The notes: generated from the letters alone by a model not told the origin. A DNA stretch of 64,000 nucleotides from Acanthochromis polyacanthus (GCF_021347895.1 NC_067119.1:2182534-2246533), one strand, 5' to 3'. Counted from the stretch's first letter, positions 1-11,104 are shown. Numbers and translations are program-made.

Positions 1-429
1 TAAACTGACGTTATTTCCTCACTGACAGCAGACTGGTCACAGATCCAGAGTGCTGCTGATCAGATGTGGACATAAAGTGTGTAAAAGTGTTTGTGGTGAA
101 GTGACAGGAACAACAAACAGCTTCAGGATGGTCGTCTGCAGACTGCAGCTGGTGGAAGTTAAAAATAAGGCGAGCTAAACGGTGCAGCAGGATGGATGGA
201 GCTGTCGCTGCGCTGCTGCTGTTGTTGTGTTGACCATTCCTTCCACAGACAATGCTGTTAATGAGCCTCACACATCAGCCTCCTCCTCCTCCTCCTCTCC
301 TTTAGCCGCGATTCGTCTCCAGGTCCGACTGAAAAACTGATGCTCAGTCGTTTAGACGGCAGACTGACGGCTGCTAGCTTAGCATCAGGCCCGTTAGCAC
401 GCTAAAGGTGTGGATCTGGATTCAGAGAG
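1..429. other. Non-repetitive sequence, no gene seen
   Basis: No exon with plausible splice sites or protein-like translation is visible on either strand. The stretch carries a short CCT-trinucleotide run near 281-298 and several GCTAGC/GCTAA words near 370-405 of the sort scattered through the window. Nothing else can be supported. Confidence 0.4.
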
Positions 430-1270
430 GACACAAAATCAACTAAACATATATTTATACAATAAGAAGAAAGAAGAAAATACATCAGAGACATAAAAAC
501 TGATCATAAAATGACATGAAATCACTAATAAGAGATGCAAAAACCAGCACAAACAGGCATTAAACGATCACAAACGGAGAGAAAATCACCACTTAAACAC
601 AAAAACCATCAGAGAAAGACATGAAAAACCCACAGACTCACACAAAACCAGCGTAAAAAGACTAAAAACCACCATAAATACATGTACAATCATAAAACAA
701 GCAGAAACAGATGACAAATAAGCACAAAAATGCACAACAAAAGGAAAAAAAGATGAGAAAGAGCCACAGCGAAAGAAAAAAGTAGAAAAAGAGGCAGAAT
801 GACCATAAAAAGGCACAAAACAAATAGAAAATATGCAAAATAATCACAAAAAAACTGTTAAAAGATCGCAAACAAGCACAAAAAATGAAAAAAAAGATGC
901 AAAATAAACCAGAGACACACAAAACTAAGAGAAATAGATGGAAAAGAAGCACAAAGATATGCAAAGAACAGGGGGGAAAGCTGCAAAATAACCATCAAGA
1001 TATACTAAACAAATATAAAAATATGGAAAATAATCATAAAGCTACACAAAAAATGGAAAAAATATACAAACTAAACACAAGAATGAAGAATAAAAAGATG
1101 CAAATTAACCACAAAGAAAGAAAAAACAGCAATAAAGAGGTAAAATAACCATAAAGACACAGAAAGCAAAGAGAAATATATGGAAAATAAGCACAAAAAC
1201 ACACAAAAGAACAGTAAAAAGATGTAAAATAATCCTAAAGACACACAAAACCAGAACAGAATAAACAACA
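430..1270. repeat. A-rich degenerate tandem array (CATAAA/CACAAAA family)
   Basis: Words such as ACCATAAA, CACAAAACCA and GAAAATATGCAAAATAATC recur every 20-60 bases with many substitutions. Read on the other strand this is the same vocabulary (TTTTGTG, TTTGTGGT, TCATTTT) as the array at 62980-63910 and in ppic intron 5, so it looks like an inverted-orientation member of that family. Open frames of 80-100 codons here encode only low-complexity Lys/Asn or Phe/Leu strings and are not genes. Confidence 0.6.
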
Positions 1271-1499
1271 ACATGCGGCTAAACAACATTAATGTGAAAT
1301 CATCACAGAAACGTTCAGCTTTAATCAGTTTTAACATTTTATTTACAACATTTTCCTCCAATGGAAACATCTCATTGATGAAGGGGGCGGGGCTTCACGG
1401 TGCGTTCGCTGTCAGTCAGAGCTGGTAGAAATTCTCAGATTCAGGTTCACCATCTGTCAGCCGGATATCGACCCGACGTAGAGGTCACAGCGGAGCCAC

Positions 1500-1500
<1 letters not shown>

Positions 1501-1570
<70 letters not shown>
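1501..1570. repeat. (CA)n microsatellite, about 35 units
   Basis: An uninterrupted AC dinucleotide run. It is a typical fish microsatellite, expected to be length-polymorphic and prone to assembly length error. Confidence 0.95.
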
Positions 1571-1572
<2 letters not shown>

Positions 1573-3040
1573 TAAAAAGTGAATCTAATCATGTAAAATG
1601 AATAATTTAATTACCAAAAATAAAAAGGTCGAACAACAAAGACTCGCTCTGAATTATTCTTCTTATTGTTGAAATCCTAAATATGAAAAGTTCCACATTA
1701 AACTCAGTCCACTGTAAATAATGAACATTTTCACTGTATTTAAGTTCAGTTAAAGGTTCAGTTTTTTATTGCACTGTAAAAAGAAAAAAAAAGAATATAT
1801 ATTTGACACATTTTTAACTGTCATTTCTGCTGAATTTACTTTTATTTTTAACTGATGTTTTATTTATTTTACTGTTTTATTTCATGTTTTGTGTGTTTTA
1901 ATACTTTCTGACTCCAGTTGTTAAAAAATGCCCAAGAAATAAAGTTTATTGATATTAATGTTATTTTTATTTCCTATTTTTCCTTGTTTTGTTAAATTAC
2001 ACACAATTACTACTGAAATAGCATTAAAAGTTTAAAATAAAACAAAAATAGAATTAAATCATATCTAATTAAATTAAAAACAGGACAAAACTGTAAATAA
2101 TGTCTACAACAGAAATCTGTATTTTTTTTTTAGAAATAAGGAATTTGTTCTTTTTTTCAATGTTTGGAGGTAAAGTGGCTCCATTTTACTTGTATTTAAA
2201 TCAACAGCAACAAAAATGCATACAATAAAAATAAAACTTTACTTCTCCAGATATAGAAAAACGTGGGACTGATAACTGGCAAAATGGTGAAAAAAAAGAT
2301 AAACCAGACTCAGTGATACTTATATATGTTTAAAACAGTCTAAAATATGAACGGAGTTGGTCAAAATTATTCTTTCACTAAGTTAAAACTATTTTCTCTT
2401 TAATTTAAAATACACTAAATAAAATTTTATTCCAATTTTAAATGAAAAATGTTTTTTTATATAAAGCATTAAATGCAAACTATGTGGACAGAAACACTGG
2501 AGACCTTAAAGTTAATCTTTTCATGATAATTAATCACTTCTTGTGTCTCTGAATGAACATCAGATGCTTTCTTCTTGTGTAGTTTTGGTGCTTTTTGTTG
2601 CATTTTCCTTCAGAATTAGTGATAAAACACCTGAAGATGCTGCTTCATGGTTCCTCGGTGGGCGTGGCTTGTTGCTGTGGGCGTGGCCAGTGCAAGCACT
2701 TCCAGGTAGACTGTGGTGTTTCCTGTTTCCTGATTCCAGTGTGTGTTGAAGCAGCAGCAGCAGGTCGATCTTCTTCTGTTGGATTTATGATGAACAAACA
2801 ACTTCTTCAGTGTCAGAAGGAACAAAAAGTAAAGTTCAGGACAGATCTGATGCTGGATCTGTTTCTTGGAGCTCCGGTTCCTCCAGGAGACGACGTTCCT
2901 GCAGGTTTGTGCTTCTAACTTTTCCTCCTGCTCAGTCCTGGTCAGCTTCCTGCAGTGATGTTAGCAGATGTTGGTTTGGTTCTGGTGGATCTTCAGCGTC
3001 TGAAGGCCACAAACACTTTTCACTTCTGGGTTTTCCAGTA
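1571..3040. other. AT-rich intergenic DNA, nothing recognised
   Basis: The first kilobase is very AT-rich, with homopolymer runs of A and T. From about 2540 base composition becomes balanced, but no exon, RNA gene or transposon terminus could be identified. Short open frames near 2540-3070 have no protein-like composition or splice context. Confidence 0.4.
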
Positions 3041-3099
3041 GTTGGGTCTTCAAAAGCTCAAATGTGCTTCTAACATTTCTTCATGTTGTCCATCTGCTC

Positions 3100-4240
3100 A
3101 TTCTAGGCCTTTTTCCTGTTCTTCTTCTTCTTCTTGTTCTTGGCTTTCTTGTCTTTTTTGTTCTTGTTGTTTTTGTCTTTCCTGTTTTCTTCTTCCTGTC
3201 CTTTCTGTTCTACCTTTTCTTGACCTTCTTGCTCTTTCTCTTTCTGTTTTTTGTTCTTCTTGTCCTTCACGTTCTCCTACTTCACCACCATTGAGTTCCA
3301 CTTGTTCATGTTCCTCTGTTCTGTCTTGTTTTTTTCTCGTGCTTCATGGTCTTTATTGTCTGTTGTTTATCTTCTTGCTCTTTGGATTCCATTTGTTTGT
3401 TCTTCTTGTTCCCGTCCCTCATGTTCTTGATCTTCTTGTCCTTCTTGTTCTTTATATTCTTTTTCTTGTTCTTAGTCTTGTTTTTGTGCAACTTCTTCTT
3501 CATTCTCTTCATGTTCTCACGTTTCATGATCTCCTTCTTCACGTTCTTCTACTCTGTTTTTTATCTTTCTTTATCTCATCTTTCATGTTGTTCTTGTTCT
3601 TCTTGTTCTTTTTGTCATCCTTCATGTTCTTGTTGTGCTTCTTATCCAAATTTTCTCCTTCATGTCCTTCTTCTTGTCCATCACGTTCTTCTTCTTGTTC
3701 CTCATGTTCTTTTTTGTCCTTCGTATTGGCCATATTGCTATTTTTATTGTTCACGTTCTTCTTCTTGTTCTTCACGTTCTTCTTATTGTCCTTCATGTTC
3801 TTCTTTGTGTCCATCTTCTTCATCGTTTTCTTCTTCTTGTCCGTCATGTTCTTCTTATTGTCCTTCAAGTTCTTCTTCGAGTTCATGTTCTTCATCGTGT
3901 TCTTCTTCTTATTGTCCTTCATGTTCTTCTTCGTGTCCATCTTCTTCATCATGTTCTTCTTCTTATTGTCCTTCTTCTTCTTCTTCTTCTTCTTGTCCAT
4001 CATGTTCTTCTTATTGTCCTTCAAGTTCTTCTTCGAGTCCATGTTCTTCATCATGTTCTTCTTCTTATTGTCCTTCATGTTCTTCTTCATGTCCATCTTC
4101 TTCATCATGTTCTTCTTCTTATTGTCCTTCATGTTCTTCTTCATGTCCATCTTCTTCATCATGTTCTTCTTCTTCTCCTCGTCTTTGTCGTTCCTGTTGT
4201 CGTCCATCTTGAACTCATCTTTCTTCTGGTCCTCCTCTAA
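3100..4240. repeat. 1.1-kb polypyrimidine minisatellite (TTC/CTT-rich, 54-bp higher-order unit)
   Basis: The plus strand is built of TTCTTCTTGT, CCTTCATG and CATCTTC words. In its right half it resolves into near-perfect 54-bp units (for example 4076-4129 and 4130-4183). Because 54 is a multiple of three, long frames stay open on both strands: about 430 codons on plus starting at 3042, and about 220 Lys/Met/Asn-rich codons on minus at 3539-4207 with an 18-residue period. These are a consequence of the repeat. Long purine/pyrimidine asymmetry of this type can adopt triplex (H-DNA) structure. Confidence 0.8.
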
Positions 4241-4363
4241 CTTTCAGTCCTTCTTAGTCGTTATATTTTGTTATAAACAAAACTCTGACGAGACTAATGA
4301 ACATTTTTTTGATTCTTCATTTAATTTTATCTGATTTAATCCTCATGTTTGTGTTTTTTCATT

Positions 4364-4683
4364 TTATTTTAGTTTCCATCTCGTCATGTGGTGATAAAAC
4401 TCCGTCTCCTCTGACTTCAGGATGAAACTCGTCCATGTGTCCTCGTCCAGAGAGTCGATCCTGACTGAGGAGACATCAGGAGAAACAGCCGACTGGAGCT
4501 CATCGAACTGGGATTGATACTCCATTAGGAGCTTCTTTAATGAGCAGAAAAGCTGCTTTTTCTTTTCCCCGTTTACCTCCAGCAGCGCCTCATCTGTCCC
4601 GATTAAACACCGCCGACAGCCTGGAGCTCCACCGCCGTCTGCAGGAGCTTCAGGTGTTTCCACGCGTCGTCCAGGTCCATCTT
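4364..4683 (-). CDS. Candidate terminal exon of an unidentified gene, apparently frameshifted
   Basis: On the minus strand one frame reads KMDLDDAWKHLKLLQTAVEL just after a possible acceptor (CAG at 4684-4686) and then hits a stop. An adjacent frame takes over with GTDEALLEVNGEKKK and continues through KKLLMEYQSQFDELQ and DSLDEDTWTSFILK to TRWKLK and a TAA at 4364-4366. The charged, Leu/Glu-rich composition looks like a real helical or coiled-coil C-terminus. The switch of frame near 4610-4640 implies a 1-nt indel (pseudogene or sequence error). An AATAAA on the minus strand overlaps the stop codon. No family is recognised, and this is not the expected neighbour SNX24 as far as I can tell. 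Confidence 0.35.
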
Positions 4684-4806
4684 CTGCCCGTCGCTGTCGG
4701 ATTAAAACGAGCCTCCAGGCCGACCTCCGACCTCCAGGCTGAACTCATGAACCGAGGTACTGTTAGTTTTTCTAAACTGAAACCAGAGACACTCAAACTC
4801 CTCTAA

Positions 4807-5880
4807 AGTCGTTGTTCTGGAACTAATCAGTCAACGGGATGCAAAGGATTCACTAAAATGTTCAAATAACACGAAAGTTAAATAAAATACTAAAGGTTGG
4901 GTTCATCATCTTTCAAGTGTTTTGCTGAAACAATTCTTCTCCTCGTTTTTTGGAGGGAAAATAGATTTAAAAAGCTTTAAAGACAGATATTAGGCTTCTG
5001 TGGATCTTTCAGAGTGTTTTGGTTGCAAAATTCCACTAATTTAACGGTAAATGTTTCTGCAGCTCCGTATAACTACAGATGCAGTGATGGAGCCGAGGTT
5101 TAACACGGAAATACACTGTAAAATCTGTAAATAAAACCAATTCTGGAAGTCCGTGTTTAAAGAAAGAGTTGAACTTCAAGCACGGTTTTAATGTGACTGA
5201 ATTCACTAAATTCAGTTTCAAATTATGTGATTCAAGCTCAGTTTTCATCGCACAAATCCAAGCTCAGCAGTACAAATGCAAATTTACGTCATCCAAATAC
5301 ATTTGTTTTCCACAAAAAAATGAAATTAAGTGACACAAAATTTGTTTTTTTGGGATTCAAATTCATTTTTTTGACCAAGGTGTGTTAAGTTTAACAGCAC
5401 AACATCAAATATATGATTTAAATTCAAGTTTCTAACACAAATATTCAAGCTCAACAACACAAATTCAAATTATAAGATTGAAATTAAACTTTCCACACAC
5501 ATTTTTAAAACAGTTTTTAAATTCATCTCTAAGTGATTCAGTTTCAGCTCGTAGTGCCGCATGCTTCTGTCCGTACTGACATGGAATTAAAAAAGATCAG
5601 TTTAAATGATATCAATTCTATTAAGTTGAATTCTTCGTCACGATCAAGCATGATTTAAACGTGAATTCAACTTCAGTCAAAACAAATTCAAATATGTGAT
5701 TCAGATTCAAGTTTCTAACACAAATGTTCAAGTTCAGCTATTTTTTGGAGGCAATATTTCAACTAAATCACACAAATTCAAATGTTGGGATTCACATTCA
5801 GTGTTCAAACACAAATATTTCAGTTCAGCTACACAAACGACATGATTCAAATTAAAGTATTTCCAGTTGGTCTATAAATA
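4807..5880. repeat. Degenerate repeat (CAAATTCAAATT/GATTCAAATTCA words)
   Basis: From about 5160 to 5860 the words ACACAAAT, TTCAAGTTCAGC, GATTCAAATTCA and GTTTCTAACACAAAT recur at irregular 30-80 base spacing. It reads as an old, strongly diverged tandem array. No exon is seen in it. If the segments at 4.4 and 5.9-6.2 kb belong to one gene, this would be intronic. Confidence 0.4.
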
Positions 5881-5895
5881 ATTCAGTTTCCGTAC

Positions 5896-5971
5896 GTTTT
5901 CCTTCATCTGCAGCTGTAGATCCGTGTAGAACCTCCAGCGCTCCAGTTTTTCTTCTTCATTAGTGTTTGTG
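5896..5971 (-). CDS. Exon-like segment B of an unidentified minus-strand gene
   Basis: A candidate acceptor (CCTGCAG, after a T/A-rich tract) precedes 76 nt that read NEEEKLERWRFYTDLQLQMK. The string is unusually protein-like (charged, amphipathic) for this AT-rich context. A weak GT donor follows the Asn codon (GTACGG). The frame requires a phase-2 entry, which does not match the open phase-0 reading of the segment at 6018-6155, so the exon chain is unresolved. It could be a decayed gene or a chance frame. Confidence 0.3.
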
Positions 5972-6017
5972 CTGCAGGTGTTAAATAATATTAATGACCT
6001 CCAGCGTCGTTACTTAC

Positions 6018-6155
6018 CTCCGCCTCGGCCTCGCCTGCACCGATTTTATCGACTCCGGCCGTGGCGTTTGTGCGTTTGGGCAGATTATTCCGCTGCGATA
6101 TTATCTGGAGCTTTAATAAGTTGATTAGCAGCGAGGCGCTATCTGCTAACTGGAT
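6018..6155 (-). CDS. Exon-like segment A with a consensus splice donor
   Basis: The minus strand has a textbook donor (GAG followed by GTAAGT) at 6012-6020 and a possible acceptor (CATCTAG) just upstream of 6155, giving a 138-nt segment open for 46 codons. Its end reads GVDKIGAGEAEAE. In the phase needed to join segment B the same DNA reads PRPESIKSVQARPRRR but meets an upstream stop. Only the donor is strong evidence. No protein family is recognised. Confidence 0.25.
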
Positions 6156-6159
6156 CTAG

Positions 6160-6936
6160 ATGATGATGTTGATTGGACGGAGCGCGGCGCCATCCATCTT
6201 TCTGATTGGCTAATAACTGAAATCCATCACTGTTTGCTGTGTGTGTGACTGTGTGTGTGTTTCAGTGTGTGTTATTCCCTCCACTTTATCTGCTCGGCTT
6301 CGTTTTCTTCTTCTTCTCTTTTCCTTTCGTTCCTCCACTGCGGCTCATTTCGCCTTTCCACTTCCCTCTGTCCGTCTTCGTTGTCCTCCCGTTTCTGCTT
6401 TTAGAAGTGTTCTCTCCACTTTTTCCTCATTAAACCTGAACAAACACAGATTTTTTGGTTATTTTAGGGCGACTTCAATTAACTTTAATCCAGTTCGCAG
6501 CCAAAGAAGGAAGGAAAACGCTAAAAAACGCGAAAAAGCACATCAAAATCCAGCAGACTGGACTCTTTGGTTCATTTACTGAAACAAACGGTTAAACAAA
6601 GTGTGACACGAACTTTTTAATTCCCTCTGATCGTCCGGAGAAAGACAGGAAAAGGTTGAAAGCAGCAGCAGAGAGTTGTATTGATCGGCGGCCACATGTT
6701 CGGCCTGTATTGATATCCAGGGTCACTGAAGCAGCAGCTCTTTGTTCAAACACACAATTAAAAGCTGATAAATGCATTTAAATGACTATTCTGGCTCCCA
6801 TTATTAGAACGCCTCTTCACCGAGCAGAGAAAAGCAGTTTTTGACACAGAAAAATCAACACGATGTAACTTAAAAGACAGAAAAATGAAATGTCCAGCTT
6901 TCAGCACAACTTAAAAAATCTTTAGGACAATTTACT
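6160..6936. other. No gene recognised; short pyrimidine-rich stretch
   Basis: The stretch contains a short TG-rich run near 6238-6270 and a pyrimidine-rich segment to about 6430. No splice-bounded protein-like frame, RNA gene or transposon end was found. Confidence 0.4.
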
Positions 6937-7107
6937 TGGTAAATAGTCTGTATTTATATAGCTCTTTACGAGGCACTTTACATGATACATCACATTCACA
7001 GCAGAAGCTGCCATGCAAGGCGCTAACCACGACCCATCAGGGACACCTCGACATGAGCTCAACGGCCGAGGATCGAACCGGCAACCCTCCGGTAGCATGC
7101 CGCCCCT
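6937..7107 (-). mobile_element. tRNA-related SINE copy, A-box region deleted
   Basis: Read on the minus strand this copy contains a B-box (GGTTCGATCC), then the segment CATGTCGAGGTGTCCCTGAT, and ends with a tail containing GCTATATAAATACAGAC. It shares about 100 bases with the plus-strand copy that follows, but the part corresponding to the A-box is missing, so it cannot carry a full internal Pol III promoter. Confidence 0.65.
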
Positions 7108-7124
7108 AAATTTATTTAATTCTT

Positions 7125-7383
7125 AGGGGCATAGCTCAGTGGGTAGAGTGGCTGTCTCGCAACCGGAGGGTTGCGGTTCGATCCCCCGGCCCGTCGTGCT
7201 CATGTCGAGGTGTCCCTGATGGGGTGTGGTTAGCGCCTTGCATGGCAGCTCCCGCCATCAGTTTGTGTAAATGGGTGAATGTGTGTGCTCCAGGGGCGCT
7301 GTACCATGGCTGACCCTGTGCTCTGCGAAAATCTGAATTTCCCCTCATGGGATTAATAAGGGATGTAATTTTTTTTTTTTTTT
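7125..7383 (+). mobile_element. tRNA-derived SINE with intact A and B boxes
   Basis: The 5' part is tRNA-like: TAGCTCAGTGG (A-box) and, about 50 bases later, GGTTCGATCCC (B-box) match the Pol III type-2 promoter. A non-tRNA body follows (CATGTCGAGGTGTCCCTGAT, GAATTTCCCCTCATGGGATT) and then a poly-T tail at about 7369-7383. It stands head-to-head with the preceding minus-strand copy, separated by an A/T spacer, making an inverted repeat. It is a SINE and not a functional tRNA gene, because the acceptor stem is not closed. Confidence 0.75.
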
Positions 7384-7386
7384 AAA

Positions 7387-7690
7387 TAGCATGCTAACAG
7401 GATTAGCCTTTAAAGCAATAGATGCTGTCTATTATATATAGCATTCTAGCAGGGTTAGCCTTCACAGCTATAGATGCTGCCTATTATCTATAGCATGCTA
7501 GCAGGGTTAGCCTTCACAGCTATAGATGCTGCCTATTATCTATAGCATGCTAGCAGGGTTAGCCTTCACAGCTATAGATGTTGTCTATTAGCTATAGCAT
7601 GCTAGCAGGGTTAGCCTTCGCAGCTATAGATGTTGTCTATTATCTATAGCATGCTAGCAAGGTTAGCCTTTAAAGCTATAGATGCTAGCT
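7387..7690. repeat. 52-bp tandem repeat, about 6 units
   Basis: Units containing ATAGCATGCTAGCAGGGTTA followed by GCCTTCACAGCTATAGATG recur about every 52 bases with few substitutions. The SphI-like GCATGC and NheI-like GCTAGC palindromes occur in most units. Confidence 0.85.
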
Positions 7691-7977
7691 GTGTTTTAAT
7701 CCAGGGTCTGCATCCTTTTAACTGGACAAAAGTTGTAAAAGTAAACTAGTAATGTGTCCTCCTGATCTCAGCCATGCTAGCATTCACTATGTTGTGAAAT
7801 CTGTGGACGGAAATTTGGAGGCCAAAGATTAAACCAGTACTTAGACAAATCTAAGTACTGGTTTATCTACATTTCCTCCAGTATTGTGTTGTTGTGTTAT
7901 TGTGTTGTTGTTGGTGTTGTATTGTCACGTTTGGGCATCGTTGTGTTGTTAGTGCATCATGTTTGCATTGTTGTTGT

Positions 7978-10191
7978 CAGGGCTGCCAAATTGTGACCAG
8001 ATCTTAGAGTGAGATTTGGTTTGTGCGGGATGCTGACAGGGGGTCTAATTTAGAAAATTATTGATCCTATTTCCTGCATTCTGGTGTAATTTAAGAGCAT
8101 TTTGCCTGTTAAAATCCTATTATAGAGATAACATTAAGGGATAAAAAAAAACATTGAGCTTAAAAAAAAAAGCAGATAAAAAACAGAACAAGGACGGGCA
8201 GTATTGAAAATGGTTCTTCATGTAAAATATGGATGAAAGTTCTGTGGCTGGATGAGCACAACACATTTCAGTATTTTCCATAAATATCTGCATAATTGAA
8301 ATAACTCCAGCGACCACTTTGTAACATTTGTCTTGGAGGATTTTAATGCACTCAACAGCTTCAAGTTGACCACATCAGCAACTAAACAATAAAAAGTGCT
8401 GAAGCAAAAACAAAACATATCTTCAGAACTTAAATGATCCATTCACTGAACAGAATTACAATCAGACACTAAACTATTAAATGTCAAAACAAGCCATGTG
8501 ACTCTAAAAACTCAACAGCTTTACAGACTCTAAGACTAAACTCTCCACAAGGATCCAAAAGAAGTTGGACTTCTACATGAGAGCTTTAATTATTCTTCAT
8601 CTACTTCCTGAAAGGTTTGGTCAATGAAAAAGACAAAAACTCATATTTTCAGCTGAACTAAAGACAGACTTTGTGATTTTTCTGCTCACATGTTGTGTTG
8701 TTGTAAACTTACTCTTTCAACCCCCTGGAAACCAGCGTTTGTCCTGTTTTTGTGTCGCTAGACATCCGGTTGTAATGTTTTCTGATCAACACACCTTACT
8801 ATGATGTTTTTACAGTGAAGGTTCTACTATGGAACCAGTTTGACATGTTCAGGTGTTCTTTGTGTGAAAACTCAGAGATTTCAGGGATCAGAAGGTGGTT
8901 TTCAACTTTCTTTCTTAACTTTCTGCTTCAACTTTAAACTAAATTTCCTTCACTAAGCCAGCCCTCTGGACTTCCAGTAAGCTGTGTTCCTATTGGCTGT
9001 CCAGGTGGCTGCTTGGTGTCATCAGGAACACCTGAGCAGCTCAGTGTCTTCCTGCTTTATGTCTGCAGTCAAACATTTCCTCTGCTTCTCTTCACTGAAC
9101 TGGGTTTGGCTCCGTTGCATTAGTTTGTTCTTTAGGCGTTGGCTTGCAGCTTCCAGCAGTAAAATCCTCTTTAATGTGTTTCTTGGTGTGTTTTAGGGCT
9201 TTGTACTGGATAGTTGTCTTGGTAAATGTGGTTCTTTAGCCACAGTTAGCACATGGTGCTAATGTGTGCAGTGATTAGTGGATTTGGTGCAGCTGAGTTG
9301 TGTCTTTATCTTGGCTGTAGTGAGTCTTTAGCGGTTTTTGGTTGTTTGTGAACCAACGTTGGTTGTCCAGAAGGTAAGAGTTCCTGTCCTGATTCTCTGT
9401 TTAAAGAGCTTCTCTGGTAGGCTGCAGGAGACTTTAGCGTTTGGGTTGTGCTAGTTTGGTTTTTGTACGGTTTCATTTGGACGACTATCTTGAGGCCCCT
9501 CCATGTGGTTTAGTGAGGTTTTCTGGAACAGTTCTACAAAGCAACCTGCAGCAGAAGAGACTTTGAGAGTTTTTAGGAAGTTCTGGAGACCAGACTTTAG
9601 AGCAGCAGAAACATTTATCAGCAGTTTGAGCAGTCTTCTTACCTCAAAGGCACAAAGCTACTCGTCTTCTCCTCCGGCATCAGGAAATGTCTTCAAAGCT
9701 TCTTCAAATCGAAATGAAATACAATCAACAGATCAAACTAACGTCATTGGTGCATTCAGGTGCAGTCGGACAACGAAGTTGCGTTCAGGATCGCCGGAAA
9801 TCGGACTATCACTAATGAAAATTTCCAACGAAAATTTTGGAAATTACTGATATAAAATTTTTCAGATCACGGGGTAGGAGTGGCCCCATGGAAGATCTGC
9901 CACTGCCTGGGCAGCTCCACAGGCTTTTAAACACAGGTGGTCACCCAGAGACAGCCAGCCTGACAGCTGCACAATGAACTGGGGAGCGAGTAGGATGGAA
10001 AACCTGGAGTTCTCTGGAGTAAAAGCGCAAACTGGATTTCCCTCAAAGGTTGCATATTCCCATAACAGCAAAATGGAAGGTTTTTTTTAAATTAATTTTA
10101 ACTCGTGTGATATTTGGAGTGAGACGTGAGAGCGTGTGAAGGGACTGAGTTGCGTGTGTCTCACGGCCAAAGCGTGAGAGTTGGAGCCCTG
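7978..10191. mobile_element. Possible non-autonomous hAT-type insertion in a TTG microsatellite
   Basis: The left end begins CAGGGCTGCCAAA. The right end reads TTGGAGCCCTG, so inverted it begins CAGGGCTCCAA, the CAGGG-type terminus of hAT elements. TGTTGTTGT flanks both sides (7969-7977 and 10192-10200), but the flank is itself a TTG repeat, so the duplication is weak evidence. No hAT transposase was recognised inside. The interior (about 2.2 kb) is otherwise featureless, apart from a possible second terminus-like motif near 10120-10180 containing GTGTGTCTCACGGCC. Confidence 0.4.
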
Positions 10192-10365
10192 TGTTGTTGT
10201 GTTGTTGTTGTTGTGTTGTTGTTGTGTTATTGTGTTGCTGTTGTGTTGTTGATATTGTTGTGTTGTTGTCTTGTTGTTGTCCTGTTGTTGTGTAGTTGTT
10301 GTGTTTGTATTTTTGTTGCTGTGTGGTTGTTGTGTTGTTGTTGTGTAGTACTAGTTGTGTATTAG
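10192..10365. repeat. TTG/TGT-rich microsatellite
   Basis: Degenerate (TGT)n and (TTGTGT)n sequence. The stretch 7880-7977 to the left of the candidate insertion has the same composition, which is consistent with one microsatellite split in two. Confidence 0.8.
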
Positions 10366-10819
10366 TAGTGTAGCAGTAGTTGTGTATTAGTAGTGTGTCC
10401 TCTCAGTAATTAGTCTCAGGTCTCAGTGCTCGGTTGTTTCTTCTATAAACTCCTGAGACTCTCCGTCAGAGCAGCAGCAGCAGCAGCTTAGATTAATGTG
10501 TCGTTGTGTTTGTCGTCCCGGAGGAAAGCAGCTCACTTAATAAAGAAAAATAATTCCTACTGCTTTCTCCCCGTTCTCCTTCACTTCCTGGAAACTGTGT
10601 GTTTGTTCCTGTGTGAGTGTTGGTTTGTTTGCTTTGTGATCAACATGTTTTACATTCTGTGGGATGTTTTACCAGACGTCTGGTTTCATTTGTTCAGTTA
10701 TTATTATTATTATTATTGTTTTGTTATTATAGATGTAGATGAAAAGAAACACGAGAATCTCTATATTTTCACAACACAACTGTAGAGAACAATAAAATAA
10801 ACACTAACGGATGCAAAAC
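10366..10819. other. No gene recognised
   Basis: Contains a (CAG)5-6 run near 10472-10488 and an ATT-repeat near 10697-10725. No other feature is seen. Confidence 0.4.
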
Positions 10820-11104
10820 CATCATGATGCTTCCACCACCGTGCTTCACATCATGATGCTGCCACCACCGTGCTTCACATCATGATGCTGCCACCACCGT
10901 GCTTCACATCATGATGCTGCCACCACCGTGCTTCACATCATGATGCTGCCACCACCATGCTTCATCATGATGCTGCCACCACCATGCTTCATCATGATGC
11001 TGCCACCACCATGCTTCATCATGATGCTGCCACCACCGTGCTTCACATCATGATGCTCCCACCACCGTGTTTCTCATCATGATGCTGCCACCACCATGCT
11101 TCAT
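10820..11104 (-). repeat. Tc1-derived minisatellite, array 1
   Basis: About 10 monomers of 26 or 29 bp, containing CATCATGATGCTGCCACCAC then CGTGCTTCA. On the minus strand a monomer reads KHGGGSIM, the strongly conserved motif of Tc1-like transposases between the second and third catalytic acids. The 26/29 bp difference is the presence or absence of CAC before ATCATGATG. The period is not a multiple of three, so the array is not an open coding repeat. Confidence 0.9.

Noticed and set aside
3539..4207. 222-codon minus-strand Lys/Met/Asn-rich frame
   Set aside because: Same minisatellite read on the other strand; open because the unit is 54 bp.
3042..4334. 430-codon plus-strand open frame
   Set aside because: It is a translation of a TTC-rich minisatellite (Phe/Ser/Leu/Cys runs), with no splice context or domain.
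7131..7200. Possible functional tRNA gene
   Set aside because: A and B boxes are present, but the acceptor stem does not close and the sequence continues into a SINE body with a poly-T tail.
8120..8442. Minus-strand frames of 65-74 codons near 8.1-8.4 kb
   Set aside because: No splice signals, no recognisable motif, and they lie within a candidate transposon.
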